Of a stretch of 64,000 bases of DNA, positions 32,661 to 45,535 are shown one piece after another. Made by a program: the position numbers and the translations under genes. This DNA is from Siderastrea siderea (lineage: Eukaryota > Cnidaria > Anthozoa > Scleractinia > Rhizangiidae). The first letter of the stretch is position 1. Every line of letters starts with the position of its first letter. The notes beneath the pieces are model-generated. The model worked only from the letters and a program-made list of their open reading frames with translations, searched no databases and was not told the DNA's origin. The stretch lies in assembly GCA_964030785.1 (NCBI GenBank), contig OZ034967.1, positions 66,799,413 through 66,863,412 on the forward strand. The letters are read 5' to 3'.

Positions 32661-35600
32661 CACAGATGACCAATCTCAGGGACACTTATGTTAACTGCGT
32701 ACTAACTGTAGTTTTTAAGTTGGAAGGGACCGTTAAAATAAGGCAAAGTGTAGTACACTCTGACATTACATCAACACCACTAAGGCAAAATGTAGTGTGC
32801 AAGTCATATTCTTGGCAGGATTCAAATCTCAGTAGGAATTCTTCATATATTTAATTGGTAGAGCATCTTCCATGGTATCTTTTAAATTTCCTAAGGTCTC
32901 TTTCCATGGGTCCTGAAAAATGACAGTGTATGCTTTAAGCAATGATATATAAATTATTAAGTTATTATCAGTGATACAGTATCACCATAATGGAAGGTAT
33001 GAATTACATGTAGAACATGTTGACTTGATTATTTCTTAATTGGTCTAAAATGGTGACACTGAAAACCACAATTGATGAGATTTTAACAAACTTTGTCTAT
33101 AATGGTAACCTCACTTGGCTGCCAACTTTACCAACAATGAGGCTTAGGCCTTAAATCTACTCTTACAGGCTTAAGCTTATGTCCAAACATGGTACAGACA
33201 ATAAAACAAATCCTGAAAAAGCAGTGTCATGTTAATTATTTGTAAAAAAAAAAAAACATGATCACTTTTACACACCTGACATTGAGTTCACACAGATACT
33301 GTGCTTTGCATCTGCTGTTTGATGTCCTTCCTTCTTTTGCACAGTTACACTGACGCCAAGGTTAACTGGGTCTTAACTTCTCAGTGCATCGTTTGCATCT
33401 TGTAGTGAATCAGTTTTATAGGCAACCACCCCAATAGAATCCAGAAGTTGTTGGAGTATTTTGCAATTACATATACAATGCACAAAGTTGGATACTATTA
33501 AGTTCCTCATCTAGTAAAAACTCCAAATAATCTTAAATTCCAGTTGACCTAGAGCAAAAAAGTAACATTTTTATTTTAACAGTCATTAATAAAACTCCCT
33601 TACAGCTGTAACGAAACTCTCAGGCGAGGTCTAATATGAACACCAATGTTAACTTTTCAGGGGTTTAGTTCTTTGCTGTTTCTTATGTTACTATAGCTAG
33701 ATGTTATGTAACTCAAATGATCAAGTAGCTATAAACCTAAACAGGAGGAAAATATTATAATTTTATTCAGCAGGATAAAAAAACATGATAATGAGAAGAA
33801 AGAATAAACATTGCTTGAAAAAAAGTCATGTTCAAGAATCCCATTAACAACATTATTTTCCGAAAAAGTCCAAAAAGACCAATTTTATCTAAAAGAATTC
33901 ATGATTACAACAACCAAAACTGCAGATGTAGGCATGCAGGTCAACTCTCCCAGTTTACATGTATCTGGGAGAGCCCTAGATAAAAATAAGTGAATTGGAA
34001 ATTATACAACTTTTCGATAACATCTTAATATCATTTTCAAGGAAGAAAAATTATCATTTGTCTATATATACCTGAAACAGTGTCAAATAGTTCCACACTG
34101 ATTAGCCTCCTGGATAAATTAAATCACCCAGTCTATTGTTTGGGTCACAAAATCTCCCAGACAACAGCAATCTTGGATCTTTCTTCCAAAAAAAAAATAA
34201 ATAAGATAAAATAAAATAAAATAGAATAAAATAAAATAAAATAAGATTACAGAAATCGTTTCCACACAGCAAATATATTGTTTCTTTCTAAATGGGAAAG
34301 AAATTGGCAACGCCCGGGAGTACACTTAGTATTGACTATTCAGGAAAGGTTGTAATTGAGAATTGAGGTTGAACTTTCAGGCTCCCAATTTCAGCACGAT
34401 CAGAATAAGCTGGATATATTTCATCAACAATTATATTTCGACGTCTTCGCCACTCAATTACCTTTTATTGAGGTCTGTCGCAGCCTTTAAATAGCAGAAA
34501 TTTATCGCCAAAAATGAAATCTCCCAGTAGTAATTCCTTGTTTGGGCAATGTACGCCATTTTGAATTCTCATTGGAAAACCGCTGTTCAAAGTGTTTCCG
34601 TTCTCACGAAGCCTACTCTGTGACTATGGCGCAAAAGCGCGGGTCGATCAACTATGAGGGGTCAACTATGCCAAAATGCAACCTCAAATTCTGTTATACA
34701 AATCCTGTAGCTGTTATTAATTTTCCTCAACTTATTTCCAAAAGATATTGAAGCAACAGAATAGAATTTAGGGAATCCGAACAGATTTTGAACCAACAAA
34801 ACATAATTTAAAACATCGTAACACAACGGAACAGAAATTGACGATGTCTCATTAAATTGGAAACAACAAAACAGAATTTTGGAAATCCGAACGGATTTTG
34901 GACCAACAGAACATAATTTAAAACATCGTAACACAACGGAACAGAAATTGAAATTGAAATTGATTTCAACAACTCATTATTTTTTATTCCTGGCAACGAT
35001 CGCACCAAAGAACAATTTTGCTACAAAAGACGCGACCTGACAAAACGATTGCAAATCACTTTCAAAAACACAACATCTAGAATTTTTTCCAAACTTCTTT
35101 CATTTTGTGTTGTGATTACATAAGACAGCAAGTCAGAATACAATGTCAGAATTGAATGTAGTGGGCTCAACACTGGCTCAAAGCTTAGGCTTACCTTTTT
35201 TGAGGAGCTGCTTGGTGAGACAGTCGGCAAGAAGCAGTCAGTATCTTGCGAAAATACAATAAAAGATGGCAGTGGCGTCACCAAACAGCAATTGCAGGGA
35301 TCGAACTCACGGCCATGTGAGTGCAAGCTAACAGCTTCACCCGTCAAGACTGAAAACCTTCCAAACGTCTCTTCTTGAAATAACTGCAAATTCGGCGCAT
35401 GGCAAAGAAATATTGCAAACAAACCAAACGAAGAAGGCACGATTTCGTACTTTCCTTGGTGCCGGCTTCACTGACTTCACTTTGCTTCCCATGTGGGAAT
35501 ACCGAAATAAATTGTTGTTGTTGTTGTCATAAAAATATCAACCGGAAAGCGGGCAGGGAACTTCTTTCTGTTTGTTACAATCTAACAATTCCTGGCTTTT

Positions 35601-36755
35601 ACCCAAGAAGTGGACGAACAGCACTTTTCTCAGAGCCATCGACCGGCAGTTCTATTTAACCTAGCTCGAAGAGACCGTATTCTCAAATGACCTAAACATG
35701 CGATTCATGAAATTCGTCACTCGTCAAGCCTTAATTTGAGCCTGACATGTTAATCCTATTTGATCCGCATTTACCTCGGTTTGTTGACAGAAATTAATTT
35801 CGGAGTAAACCGCAACTTAATTAATCCGGAAATCGGGTACTTCCAGTTCAAACCCACTCGCGTCTTGTCATGTGGTAGATAATGACAAGAAATGACAAAA
35901 CCCTGGTCGGGGAGTGCTCGTTGGCTGTTCTTGCCTAGGCCTTGGACTAGGACTTTCACCTCACCGAAGTGAGGATTTAACCGCTGACAAGGCGGTTGTC
36001 AATTCCACATTTAACCTGGGAGCGAGGGTGAGAACGCCAAGAAGATCTCTGAGCACCCCCCTGTCATCAGTAGGACCGGAGCGGGCTCACCCGAGGGCAC
36101 TCTCCCACTGAAAGGAGCCTCCCTATACTCCGTAATTCACCATCCGCACGAGCCATAAAAGGGGTTCAGACAGTGGCCAATTGTCACCCCCCTGGACTCC
36201 ACCAGAATTTGTGAACTAATAATAGTGCGACAATCGCCTTTATATTTCATTTAATTTTGTCTGACACACACATGTGGTACAGCGATATTCAACCTTGCAA
36301 CAGTTTCTGCTTTTTTTTCTCGTACGTGTGCGCTTTGACTGTGTTGTGATTGCGAAAGACTCCGCCTCAGCCCCCACTCGGTTCAAATTAGATTTTAAAA
36401 AAAATGTCGTCCCAACGCTTGAAAACGTTTTTGGCTGTTAAAATCCGGCCTGTACCGCTATCCTGGGTAAATCTTCGACCTGTGTGAAGTTAATGTCTTA
36501 TTGTGAAATCCACAAAAGTTACAGAGCGCCATCGAAAGGAAATAAGTGGAAAAAATTTATCTTCACCACGATCGATCGGCGTCACTAATGCGAGTATGGT
36601 AAGTTTCAACTGAAAATATACATGATATAAAAAATTGCTGCCACTCACCGAGATCTCATTAAGGTTTCGTTGAAGTCGTGTTTTTAATTCCATTCCGGTC
36701 GCAAGTGCCTTAGCAGTACACACAAAACAAAAGTTCTCGTTTTGAGAATATTTTA
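32661..36755. other. Host DNA without recognisable genes
   Basis: AT-rich. Holds a (TAAAA)n microsatellite at about 34190-34245 and a 110-bp tandem duplication at about 34752-34970 (the word ACATAATTTA recurs at 34801 and 34911). A tRNA-like B-box remnant (GAGTTCGATCC, leftward, near 35290) may be an old SINE. Short open frames here look accidental. Confidence 0.5.
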
Positions 36756-37193
36756 TTAAGCCGCTGGCGCGCACTTATAAACGCCATTATTGATTTTGTC
36801 TTGAAAGATATGGTGAGGGTTCCTAAACAGCAGTAGAGATGGTCCATCATCCACATCGTCATCGGAGCTTTCTTCATCATCTGATGATAAGAATTGTCGA
36901 TCATACCTCCAGCCCAAATAATCTTTTAAATAATCTATCACATTTCCGTTCTGCGGAGAATATCGATCGAAAAGCCTCAGTATTTTTTGCTTTAGTTGAT
37001 GAGGTGTAATCGAATCGTACATCCACAGAAGCCCTTGGTCCATTTGACGAGGGAAAGTAAACGGATGAACCATTCGTTCTCGATTTTTGCTAAAATGTAA
37101 ATCATAATAAATCTCGTTCCAGCCCAGCGATAATCGTTGACAAATCTTTATTTTGACATATTCACTGTACAATATTTCCCCAATCAGCCCCAA
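36756..37193 (-). CDS. Unidentified open frame, possibly mobile-element derived
   Basis: 145 codons with protein-like composition: WNEIYYDLHFSKNRERMVHP, then LKQKILRLFDRYSPQNGN and an acidic Ser/Asp run ending near PSLLLFRNPHH. No family recognised. The 3' end (word TTCTCGTTTTGAGAATATTT) recurs in altered form near 37340, where a second leftward open segment ends, so the region may be a tandemly repeated or decayed element. Confidence 0.35.
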   Translation of the reverse strand: MGLIGEILYSEYVKIKICQRLSLGWNEIYYDLHFSKNRERMVHPFTFPRQMDQGLLWMYDSITPHQLKQKILRLFDRYSPQNGNVIDYLKDYLGWRYDRQFLSSDDEESSDDDVDDGPSLLLFRNPHHIFQDKINNGVYKCAPAA

Positions 37194-37376
37194 GTCTATT
37201 ATATCTAAAATCCCATTGAGAAAATATCCCTCGGTTTGTTAAATAATGTTTGCCATCATGCAAAAAAATATTTTTACTTGCGCAGATATTTCTTCAATAA
37301 GAAATTATTTATGCGACACTCAGAGGTCACTCACCAAATGTTCTCGTTTTGAATATTTAATTAAACCACCAGGGAC

Positions 37377-37603
37377 TCATAACACCGAAAAGTTAAAATA
37401 AAAGTTCCCTGTTTTAGTGGATTTCGCTGGACCCTCGTTGAACACGAAATCATAATGTTCCTCTAAAATTTTATCTCCTAATCTTTGAGGTGCCCAGACT
37501 TCAAATACGTTTTCACCGTCTCTTGTTCTCAATTGTAATATGAGAGCAATACCATAACTGTTTCGTGTTTCCCTGTAACCAAGGATCTTATATATTCCTT
37601 TTT
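37377..37603 (-). pseudogene. Unidentified open segment without a start
   Basis: About 75 codons leftward, without an ATG, ending at TGA 37377-37379. Contains YRETRNSYGIALILQLRTRD and FEVWAPQRLGDKILEEHYDF, which look protein-like. Could be an exon or a relic; function unknown. Confidence 0.3.
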
Positions 37604-40600
37604 AAAGATCACGCCTTCTCATAACTTCACTATATTGGTTGAAATCTTTCTCTGTTGGCCAAGTATCCTGAAACTTTTTTTTGTGCGGCTGCCATCTTAC
37701 CTGTGCAGATATTTCTTCAACTGGAAATTTTTTATATTTATTGCTGACGTGACTTCAATACGAAATATTTTCCGCGACACAACCGCGCTGGTACTGCCTG
37801 CTTCGCTTTGTGCGCTGGGTGTTCTAGGGCAAAATGCGCGCGCCCGGGCTGTGGTCGGGTTGCAGTGCTGCGGGCGGGGGCTTTTTTCGCTCTGCTGGCG
37901 CGGTGGCGCGCAAAAAAGTGAAAATTCAAAGGGGGGAGCTTGGAAATGTAAGGAAAATTTGAGAAAGAGGAAAATTTTGAAAAAATTTGGAAAAACTCAC
38001 CGGGTGGAGGGCCCGAGCGAGCAACCCGCAACAATCAAACTACAAATCCTCCCACCACCCGCCACCACCCACCACCCAAAAATTATCTTGAGGTTGACAA
38101 AACAATAGAAATTGTATACACATGATTTGAGGCGTTGAGAGATTTGGTTGAGATCAAGCTACGATGGCCCAGGAACAAAAGTCTTTATGATACAAACGAT
38201 CCCCCCACCCCCTGTTTTTATATCGAGTGTTTGCCAGAAGATACTGATGAAGAAAAGTCCGCGGAAATCCAACATTGGAAAAGGGGGGAGGGGAGGGAAA
38301 CAAAAGCATAGTAAAATGCGACAACCTTCCAAAGAAAATTGGTTAACGTTGTAGCTCGTGTATTGCACATTAGTAATACCGATCTCGTTCGCTTTTGTAT
38401 TCGTGTGTTTGTTTTCTTGAACTGAGTTTTCTCACTTGACTTACCAAAACAAATAAAAGCTAAAACTTGCCCTTTAGGAAAACAAATCTGCAAATCTGGT
38501 GTAACATTTAACGGGTTCCTCTGATGCATATCTCGGTTTCTAACTGTCACCGAGTCTATGAATTGGTCAAAACGTATTTTCAGATTATTCATGATATCAA
38601 GGAAATCGGACAAGTTTTTTTTTTTAAACTTTATAAATTAATGGCTCACGCAAATTGATTCAGCGAGAAAGAGAAAGAAATCAAGCGTGGTTTCCATCTC
38701 GAAGGCAGAGCAAACCGAAATTATATTCCCGCGATTTTCCCAAGATATAAAGAGAACAACTTGAAAAGATGTATAATGTAGCCTTTTTTATCCTTTACCG
38801 TCCATATCCTTTCTTTAAACACATTTGCTGGAAGATTTAATCACCGTACTGTGACCGAATTACTCTTTACTTTAGCCTTGACGCAAATACACTTTCAGCA
38901 AGAAGGTAGAGACGTTAGTCCCATCTAGTTTGCCTTGAAGCGTGGGTTACCCAGTGTCCCTTGCAGAGTAAGAAGAGGAAAAAATGTATGGGAAGCAATC
39001 CCATGAGCCAACGGCAGTAATCTGCTTGTAGGTACCATTCCTTGCGCATTTGAAAGTGGCTGGTTACTTTGCACGGGAGGCTGGTGAAGATCAACCAAGC
39101 TGTAGTTTGAGGAACCGAGATTCGCAGAGATTGCGTTGCCTTCCATCGTGACAGAAATGTCATGAATTCCTTGATATGCGTTGCGCCATATTTTGTAGGG
39201 GACTGCAAGTAGTAGGTAACAAGACAGGCAGGCGCACCATGCGGGGTGACAGTCGGAAAAATGATTGACAGCGGAATGGTACGTTAGTGACCACGAAGTT
39301 CGTGCCAAAAGCTGTCGTCAATTCAAAACATTCCAGCGAGTCGCTGTGTCCGATGCCTTGAGTTTAAAATTAAACGGTAGGAAAAGAAGGTGAGAAAATT
39401 GCTGGCTAAAAACGTACAAATTTTACTTGACTTTTTTTCCCGTGCTTAGGACAAAAATTTGGCACGTTTTTCCTTCATAAGTCTCTGTGCTGTATAAGTC
39501 ACTTGTCTTTTACAAGTGACTTCCCGTTAAGTAAAGGAGTCCGCCCGGCTGCCGATACTCACCATGAAGATAAGACAGTCGCGAACGGCGTGATAAACGG
39601 GGGCTTTATTGATGTACTAACTCCCGCACTATCCCGCGAAATTCTACAATGGAACAACATACTGTCAACATGGTCGACTGAGACACGAAGCACAACAAAA
39701 TCCTGCTTCAGTAAAATTCTTCTTAGTTGGGCAACAACACTTGACCAGATTAGTCGTCTTTCATTTATTTATAGCCCACTCTATTGTATTTGAAACTATT
39801 GACTTATTTTTTTTTATTTCTTTTTTTTTTCACTGCATGTCGTTAAACAAACCCAAATTAATCAGTTTGGTCAAAATCAACACCGGACTACAACGACTCA
39901 GTTTGGTGACGGCCTGTTTGCTGGCTGTTTCAGATTTGCTCCAGAGCTTTTTTTAAATTGAAATGTAACGTTTTTCAAGCAAAATGGATCCCCCTCTTTT
40001 TTACTGAAAATTAGAAATAATCCAAACAACGGCGTAAATTCACATATAAAAAATGACATAATTGCATAAACCATGTGACTTTTTCTCCCCATTTCGTGCT
40101 TTTTTGCAAGGTAAAAGGTGAAAAACACGTATTTTTGTTCAAAAGCTTGACCCCCTGCTACTTATGCCGCCATATCTCGCAACCCTAACAACCGATTGTC
40201 ACCAAACGTGTGTCAACATGTGTCTAAGGGGAATGGGCACAGCTACTGAAAACGGCAGGTGCTGAAGGCACGTGTACTCTACAACAAGAGATGGTGCACA
40301 AAATTGTCAGTAAAGTTCACTTCTGTTTTTGCCTACGTGTTTTGTGGCTCTTTGCGCGCAACATCTTTATAAGAGAAACCCAATTATAGTTTAAGGAACT
40401 GAGATTTATTGGAGATTGGCGAATGCCAACTGCCCACACTCATTGCCTAGAAAACCCTGCGCCTGATTCAATGTGTACTTTTTGAGCCATACAGAGGAGT
40501 AAAGGCTAACTTAAAGTGACTCGGAAGGTAGACCACGAGAACCCTAAAGGAGTGTGGAAAAACATAGAGAGGATTTTCCAACTAGCGAAGAGAAGTGGGA

Positions 40601-41047
40601 GAAATAAGAAGGCATGTAATAACACTTTGCATTATTTTTCAATTTAAAAATGCGGAGGGACCGAAGACGTCCAGGATACAGTAAGGAAAACCTAATTTTA
40701 AAGACGGAAGTTCACATCCTCTCTCTCTCCCCACCCCCTCTCCCCCGTCCCCTCAAGTAACGGGTGTTAGTCCAACAATTATTTTAGCGCGTGTTGCGCA
40801 ACAGTTTTCTCCAAGCAAATATCTTATTCGAACAGAATTGATCAGTTTCTGACGCATTGCCAAAAATGTGCTAGGACAAATTTGACCTTTGTCTTGCAAA
40901 ACATGTGAAGGAATAAAAATAGCAGGCATTTTGGCAAATTTAACAATTAACCTCACTCGTGATCTCGATATCACGTAACAGATTAAAGCAGTATTCAACA
41001 AACATGAACAATTGACACAATCAGGCTTTCGGCTTAAAAGCACAGGA
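37604..41047. other. Host intergenic DNA upstream of the collagen-Ig gene
   Basis: No gene I can support. A leftward open frame at 38925-39308 ends in protein-like residues but has no recognisable domain. The last 200 bp before ATG 41048 resemble the 180 bp before ATG 58449, pointing to a duplicated promoter/5' untranslated region. Confidence 0.45.
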
Positions 41048-41249
41048 ATGACCGTTCAAAAGCAAAGTTTGCCTTCATTTGCTTCCATCATCTCTGTCTT
41101 ATCAATTGTGTTATACTGTGCCGGATTGTTGAGAGTTGAATCGGAGTTAAACGAACAGAAGAAGAGAATAAACGCTCTTGAAAACGTCGCGGAGTCTAAA
41201 CTACCGTCCGGTGATCCAAGTCTACTAAAGCTGGTCAAGAATGCTCCTG
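41048..41249 (+). CDS. Host type II membrane collagen-Ig-D8C gene, exon 1 (copy A)
   Basis: First coding exon, ATG 41048 to donor GTAAGT at 41250 (phase 1). It encodes a short cytoplasmic tail, one signal-anchor helix (about residues 11-29, FASIISVLSIVLYCAGLL) and the start of a stalk with charged helix (ELNEQKKRINALENV). There is no cleavable signal, so the protein should be anchored with its C-terminus outside. Exons at 47811, 50252 and 53694 join in phase to give 590 residues. Confidence 0.78.
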
Positions 41250-41349
41250 GTAAGTTTGTTTTTAGTCTTTAGTCTCGAGGAAGTACAAATTGTTTAATTC
41301 ATAGCAAATCACAATGGTATCAGTTAAAGAAATCTACAGAATCTACAAG

Positions 41350-41637
41350 CAGTTGCAAAAACCTTGAGAAATTCCATAGATTTTCGCTCTTAAGCTTCAC
41401 GGCTCTTGTTTCACCAACTCAGATGGAATACCTTAGCATCCCCTGCCCCCCCCCCCCCCCCCTAATCAATATTGTATGGATTTCGACATATCAATCAAAG
41501 TAACAAGAAACAACATTGCAAGGGGGAGGGGGGGTGAAGAGAGCAACCAAGGCTTTGATTTCTTTCCAACGGGCCGCTTTAACGCGAGAGTCCGATTTTC
41601 CGGGGGAGTGTCTCAACAATTTTGCAAATGCTTGTCT
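41350..41637 (+). repeat. Direct repeat flanking a 2.6-kb insert, left copy
   Basis: Nearly identical to 44211-44468, from AGCAGTTGCAAAAACC to ATTTTGCAAATGCTTGT. Differences are mainly a longer poly-C run and a short internal stretch here. In the intron of copy A. Confidence 0.8.
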
Positions 41638-42887
41638 CATTGCGCATGCTTTACCTCTATATAGCGTTGATGGCCGATAAATTTCAGCTACCAAAGTTCA
41701 TGTAGATAATCTGCGTGACGGGACATGTCAAGACAATAATGTCTCCTTCGTGGAATATTACACGTTTAAGAATTGCAGAGGGAAATAGAGCATTTTGGAG
41801 TATTCTCCGCGGAAGTAATTAGCGTGAATTTTTCATGGAAAATGGGTGTTCGTCCCAGAGTGATCTGCACCGGCACATTAGCTGATGTCTTTAGCTCAAT
41901 AAAGATTCGTTTTTACATACTTTCCAGAACATGTTTATTGATACTGTCCAATGATGTCATAAAACTTTCTTTACGCTTGTAGTTGATGCTTTAGAGGTAA
42001 CTTAATTGTAGCGATAAGCGTTTGTTTGAAGAAGCATTTCGTCATGAAAAACACGTACTACATTGTTCGCTCAGAACTAAAAGGGACAGCATCGCTTCAA
42101 CTTTCCAGTTTCTCCATTTAACTGCACATTGTATGTACTTCTTGACAATGTTACCAGTTGTTGATATTTTCGCGAGCTAGCTATAAATCCGTAGTCAGTT
42201 TTCTTCCTTAAGTATTGCGTGAAATTGGCGTGAAATTGGCGTGTGGTGTTTATTCGTAACATTGTTAATCGGAAAGCCTGGAAAAGGATTTGCTGGCAGA
42301 ATATGCCAGTGATAGCGAGTCAAGCTCAAGTACATCTGATGGGAACGAGCGTGAAACGGTAAACGCTGATAAAGATTTAAATGCGGGAGCTGTAAGACAG
42401 GTGTATCTTGTAACGTACAGTCAGGCGGATGTGGAACAACTTCCTACAAGAAGATCGTTTGCCGGCCGAGGCCGTTGTTGGTTCTTTTGCTCAGTCTACA
42501 CTGAAATTCTACACTGAAATAACTGTTGCTAAAACTGGCTTCAGACGAACTGAATAAATGCAATTTACTGCTAACGTGATAAGCCGACAGTCTACGGTCA
42601 ACAGCCTGATAACTGAGAAGATATCTAATAATTTTTATTAGTGGACATGGAATTCTTGTAGACCGTGGTAAAATTTTATTTTTAAAACACAGTGTTGTTT
42701 TTGGTAGCGGAAGTGATGTGATACAATGATGTTTATCCACTGAAATGTATAAATGTGATATAAGACAGGAAAAAATCTGTTTTCTCCGCTTTGCATTGTT
42801 CACATTCTACACATCTGTGACACGAGCGTGACGTAAGAGGACATTTCTGCACGTGCAATCTATTGATTGTGTTACTGTTATGTTAAT

Positions 42888-43880
42888 CTATAATCTTTTT
42901 CTTGATAGATAACAGGGGACAAAAATAAACCAGGAAATCATAATAAGATATAAGCGTTTGTGCAAGGATTTGATGATATTGGCAATAACAGAAGTGCTCA
43001 TTCTGTATAGAGTTGACCTCACACGCTCAGAAAACTGTTCGTAACTCTGGTAAACCAAATTTCTGCATAGCGCCTGAAGTCTTAACTCTCTCTTAACTAA
43101 TTTGAACACATTCTCAATCGCTAAAAGGTCACAACTTCTCGTGGGAAAGGCAAATAACTTAGCCCCTACAGCTTTCATAGCTTGCCGGGCCTTGGCACAG
43201 TTCTGTATGGAACAATTGTCTTCAACAAATAGTCTCAAGTGCGTCTTTCCACTCGCCCTAAACAGTTTTCTAAAATTTCTACGAATGAAATTGGCGAAAT
43301 AGTCCCGTCACATTTTTCATACTGTTCTCAAAAGGTGATTCCTTTTCCGTACGAAATGGCTACAAACATCTTGACAACTTTCCCTCCAGAGCCGGTATGA
43401 GAACCCTTTGTAGTACACAAAGGATTGAGCCCCTCGTTGCGCTGTCGCCATATTTTACCACGCCGTGTTTTCGCCTCCGCAACAGGGTTGGTCTTATACC
43501 AGAAACTCACACCATCAAGGTAAAAACAAATTTCCGTCCGTCCATAGTTGTGAAATGTTTGTTTAAAACATGACGTGCAAACTTCAACCGCCTAATCTGG
43601 TATACTTGCGTTAAAACTTCCTTTCTCCTTGCCTCACAAAAGCGATAGTTCATTCGTTTCAGAGTTCTGTTCATGGTACACAGAGGCACGCTTTGAAATC
43701 CACATTCCTCTCGTAATCTGTTTACCATGAAAGAGCCTTCTGTGCTACGCAGGCTGTTGCACATTTCTGTGAATGATTCACTCTTCCCTTTTAGTTATCT
43801 TTTGCGGCCTTCCAGGGGAATTTTTTTACCTTCCATTTTTCCGGCCTTTAAACATCGATAGACTGATGCACGTGAAATTT
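42888..43880 (-). pseudogene. Decayed Tc1/mariner-like transposase
   Basis: Leftward fragments in several frames. A helix-turn-helix remnant lies near 43860. N-terminal catalytic-domain parts lie at 43764-43507 (KRMNYRFCEARRKEVL, FARHVLNKHF), then FWYKTNPVAEAKTRRGKIW and KGSHTGSGGKVVKMFVAISY (43510-43328). VEDNCSIQNCAKARQAM and DLLAIENVFKLVKREL (43238-42888) carry the later D and E of a DDE catalytic triad. Frame changes make it inactive. It resembles the cnidarian/vertebrate Tc1 group with a DGVSF-type first motif. Inserted in intron 1 of the host gene. Confidence 0.72.
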
Positions 43881-44210
43881 GTCAAATAATTTGTTTTACA
43901 GTGAGATAATTTGTTTTACAGTGAGACGGCGTCAAATCCTTTGTTCGAGGATGTATTTCTCCCGTAAAAACCGTAATTGTTAGCGGGTTATATGGGGAAT
44001 TAGTCCTAAAGAAGCTGCGTCACACTCAAAACGTGAAAATTAGCATAGTAAAGAACCTTTTATAATTTCTAAATTAAAAGCGCTTATTACTTCCTTCCCG
44101 CACCTCATCAACAAACACTCTATTCTTAGTTTATAAACGTGCTTGCAGTATACATTGAGAAAAAATTAATTCCACACTTTTTAATCAAAGCAATACACTA
44201 CCGAGACAAG

Positions 44211-44468
44211 CAGTTGCAAAAACCATGAGAAATTCCATAGATTTTCGCTCTTGTTTCGCCAACTCAGATGGAATACCTTCGCATCCCCCTCCCCCCTAGT
44301 CAATGTTGTATGGATTTCGACATATCAATCAAAGTAACAAGGAACAACATTACAAGGGGGAGGGGGGGTGAAGAGAGCAACTAAGGCTTTGATTTCTTTC
44401 CAACGGGCCGCTTTAACGCGAGAGTCCGATTTTCCGGGGGAGTGTCTCAACAATTTTGCAAATGCTTG
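44211..44468 (+). repeat. Direct repeat flanking a 2.6-kb insert, right copy
   Basis: Partner of 41350-41637. The pair bounds 41638-44210, which includes the Tc1-like relic. Confidence 0.8.
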
Positions 44469-45123
44469 TAGCTACTGAGCTATGCATGTTCTCCTCTCTG
44501 GTAAACCTTATTTCTCAGAACCAATTATATGGAGACAACTTCACTCAAAAAGAAAGAAATTTGGCTAAAACAAAGTCCAAAAGTTGATCATCGACCAGTT
44601 GTTCGAGAAAGAACATTACAAGTAGTGTCACGGCTACTGGACCCGGGAACTCTCAAACCGTTCAATCCTTTGTTCCTCCTCTTTTCAGTCTTGAATACTA
44701 AGAATGTGAGCTTTCAGTACATTGTCCTAATGGAAGAAAAAAGTGGTAAGGCCCGATTGGTGAGGCAATGCATACTCCTTAAAATGACAAAAATGACAGC
44801 ATTGCGCGATTAGAAAATCTGTTTTGATAATGACAACTTCACATGTGGAATTTTATAAAACATAAAAAAAACAAGGCATCAATGAAGTGGCGCAATTCCT
44901 CGAATAAAAGCCAGAGGCTTGAATTATTTTTTTTTTTTTTGTATGTTTCAGAACAGTCTGCTATTCAAGGAAAGCAATAAGTCAAATCGATTCAGTCCTC
45001 TACAAATTTGCCTTATTTTTTATAGGTGTTTAATATATTCGAAAGAGTGCAGCCTTCACATTTCATGTTGCAAAAAAAACCGTCATTTGGGCATGAATGT
45101 CTGCGGTCTAAGCAGAGATCTGA

Positions 45124-45535
45124 GGGGCCGTTTACATGATACCGGAATGACTTTCGTTCCAGAATGAGTTCATTTCATCCCCATATATTTCTCTGTACCT
45201 GTTTACATGATACCGAGACGAAATTTCGTCCCCGCACAAGTCATTCCGGAATGAGTTCATTCGGGTTTTCAATCCGAATGAATTTCTCGTTCTGGTATGA
45301 TATTTCATTCTGGTATCATGTAAACTGAAAACGAACTCCGTTCCGAGATGAAAACGCAAACCGTGTAGTCTGGGGCGAGTGGCGCATGCGTATCGTTTTC
45401 AAAATGGAGGACAAAACAGTCGTTTTCAAGATGGTTGAGCCGGTCGATATTGTCATGTGAATGCAGTACGAACTTCATTCTGGAACGAAACTCATTCCGG
45501 AATGAAACTCATTCTGGTATCATGTGAACAGCCCC
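45124..45535. mobile_element. MITE, PIF/Harbinger-like
   Basis: 412 bp with inverted ends GGGGCCGTTTACATGATACC and (complement) GGGGCTGTTCACATGATACC. Flanked by TGA on both sides, a possible 3-bp duplication. The inside is made of inverted and direct ATTCCGGAATGA words. Non-coding. Confidence 0.72.

Noticed and set aside
35270..35340. tRNA gene
   Set aside because: Only a B-box-like word survives; no acceptor or D arm. At most a SINE remnant.
38925..39308. Leftward 127-codon frame
   Set aside because: Some protein-like words but no domain, and two overlapping frames compete; not enough to call a gene.
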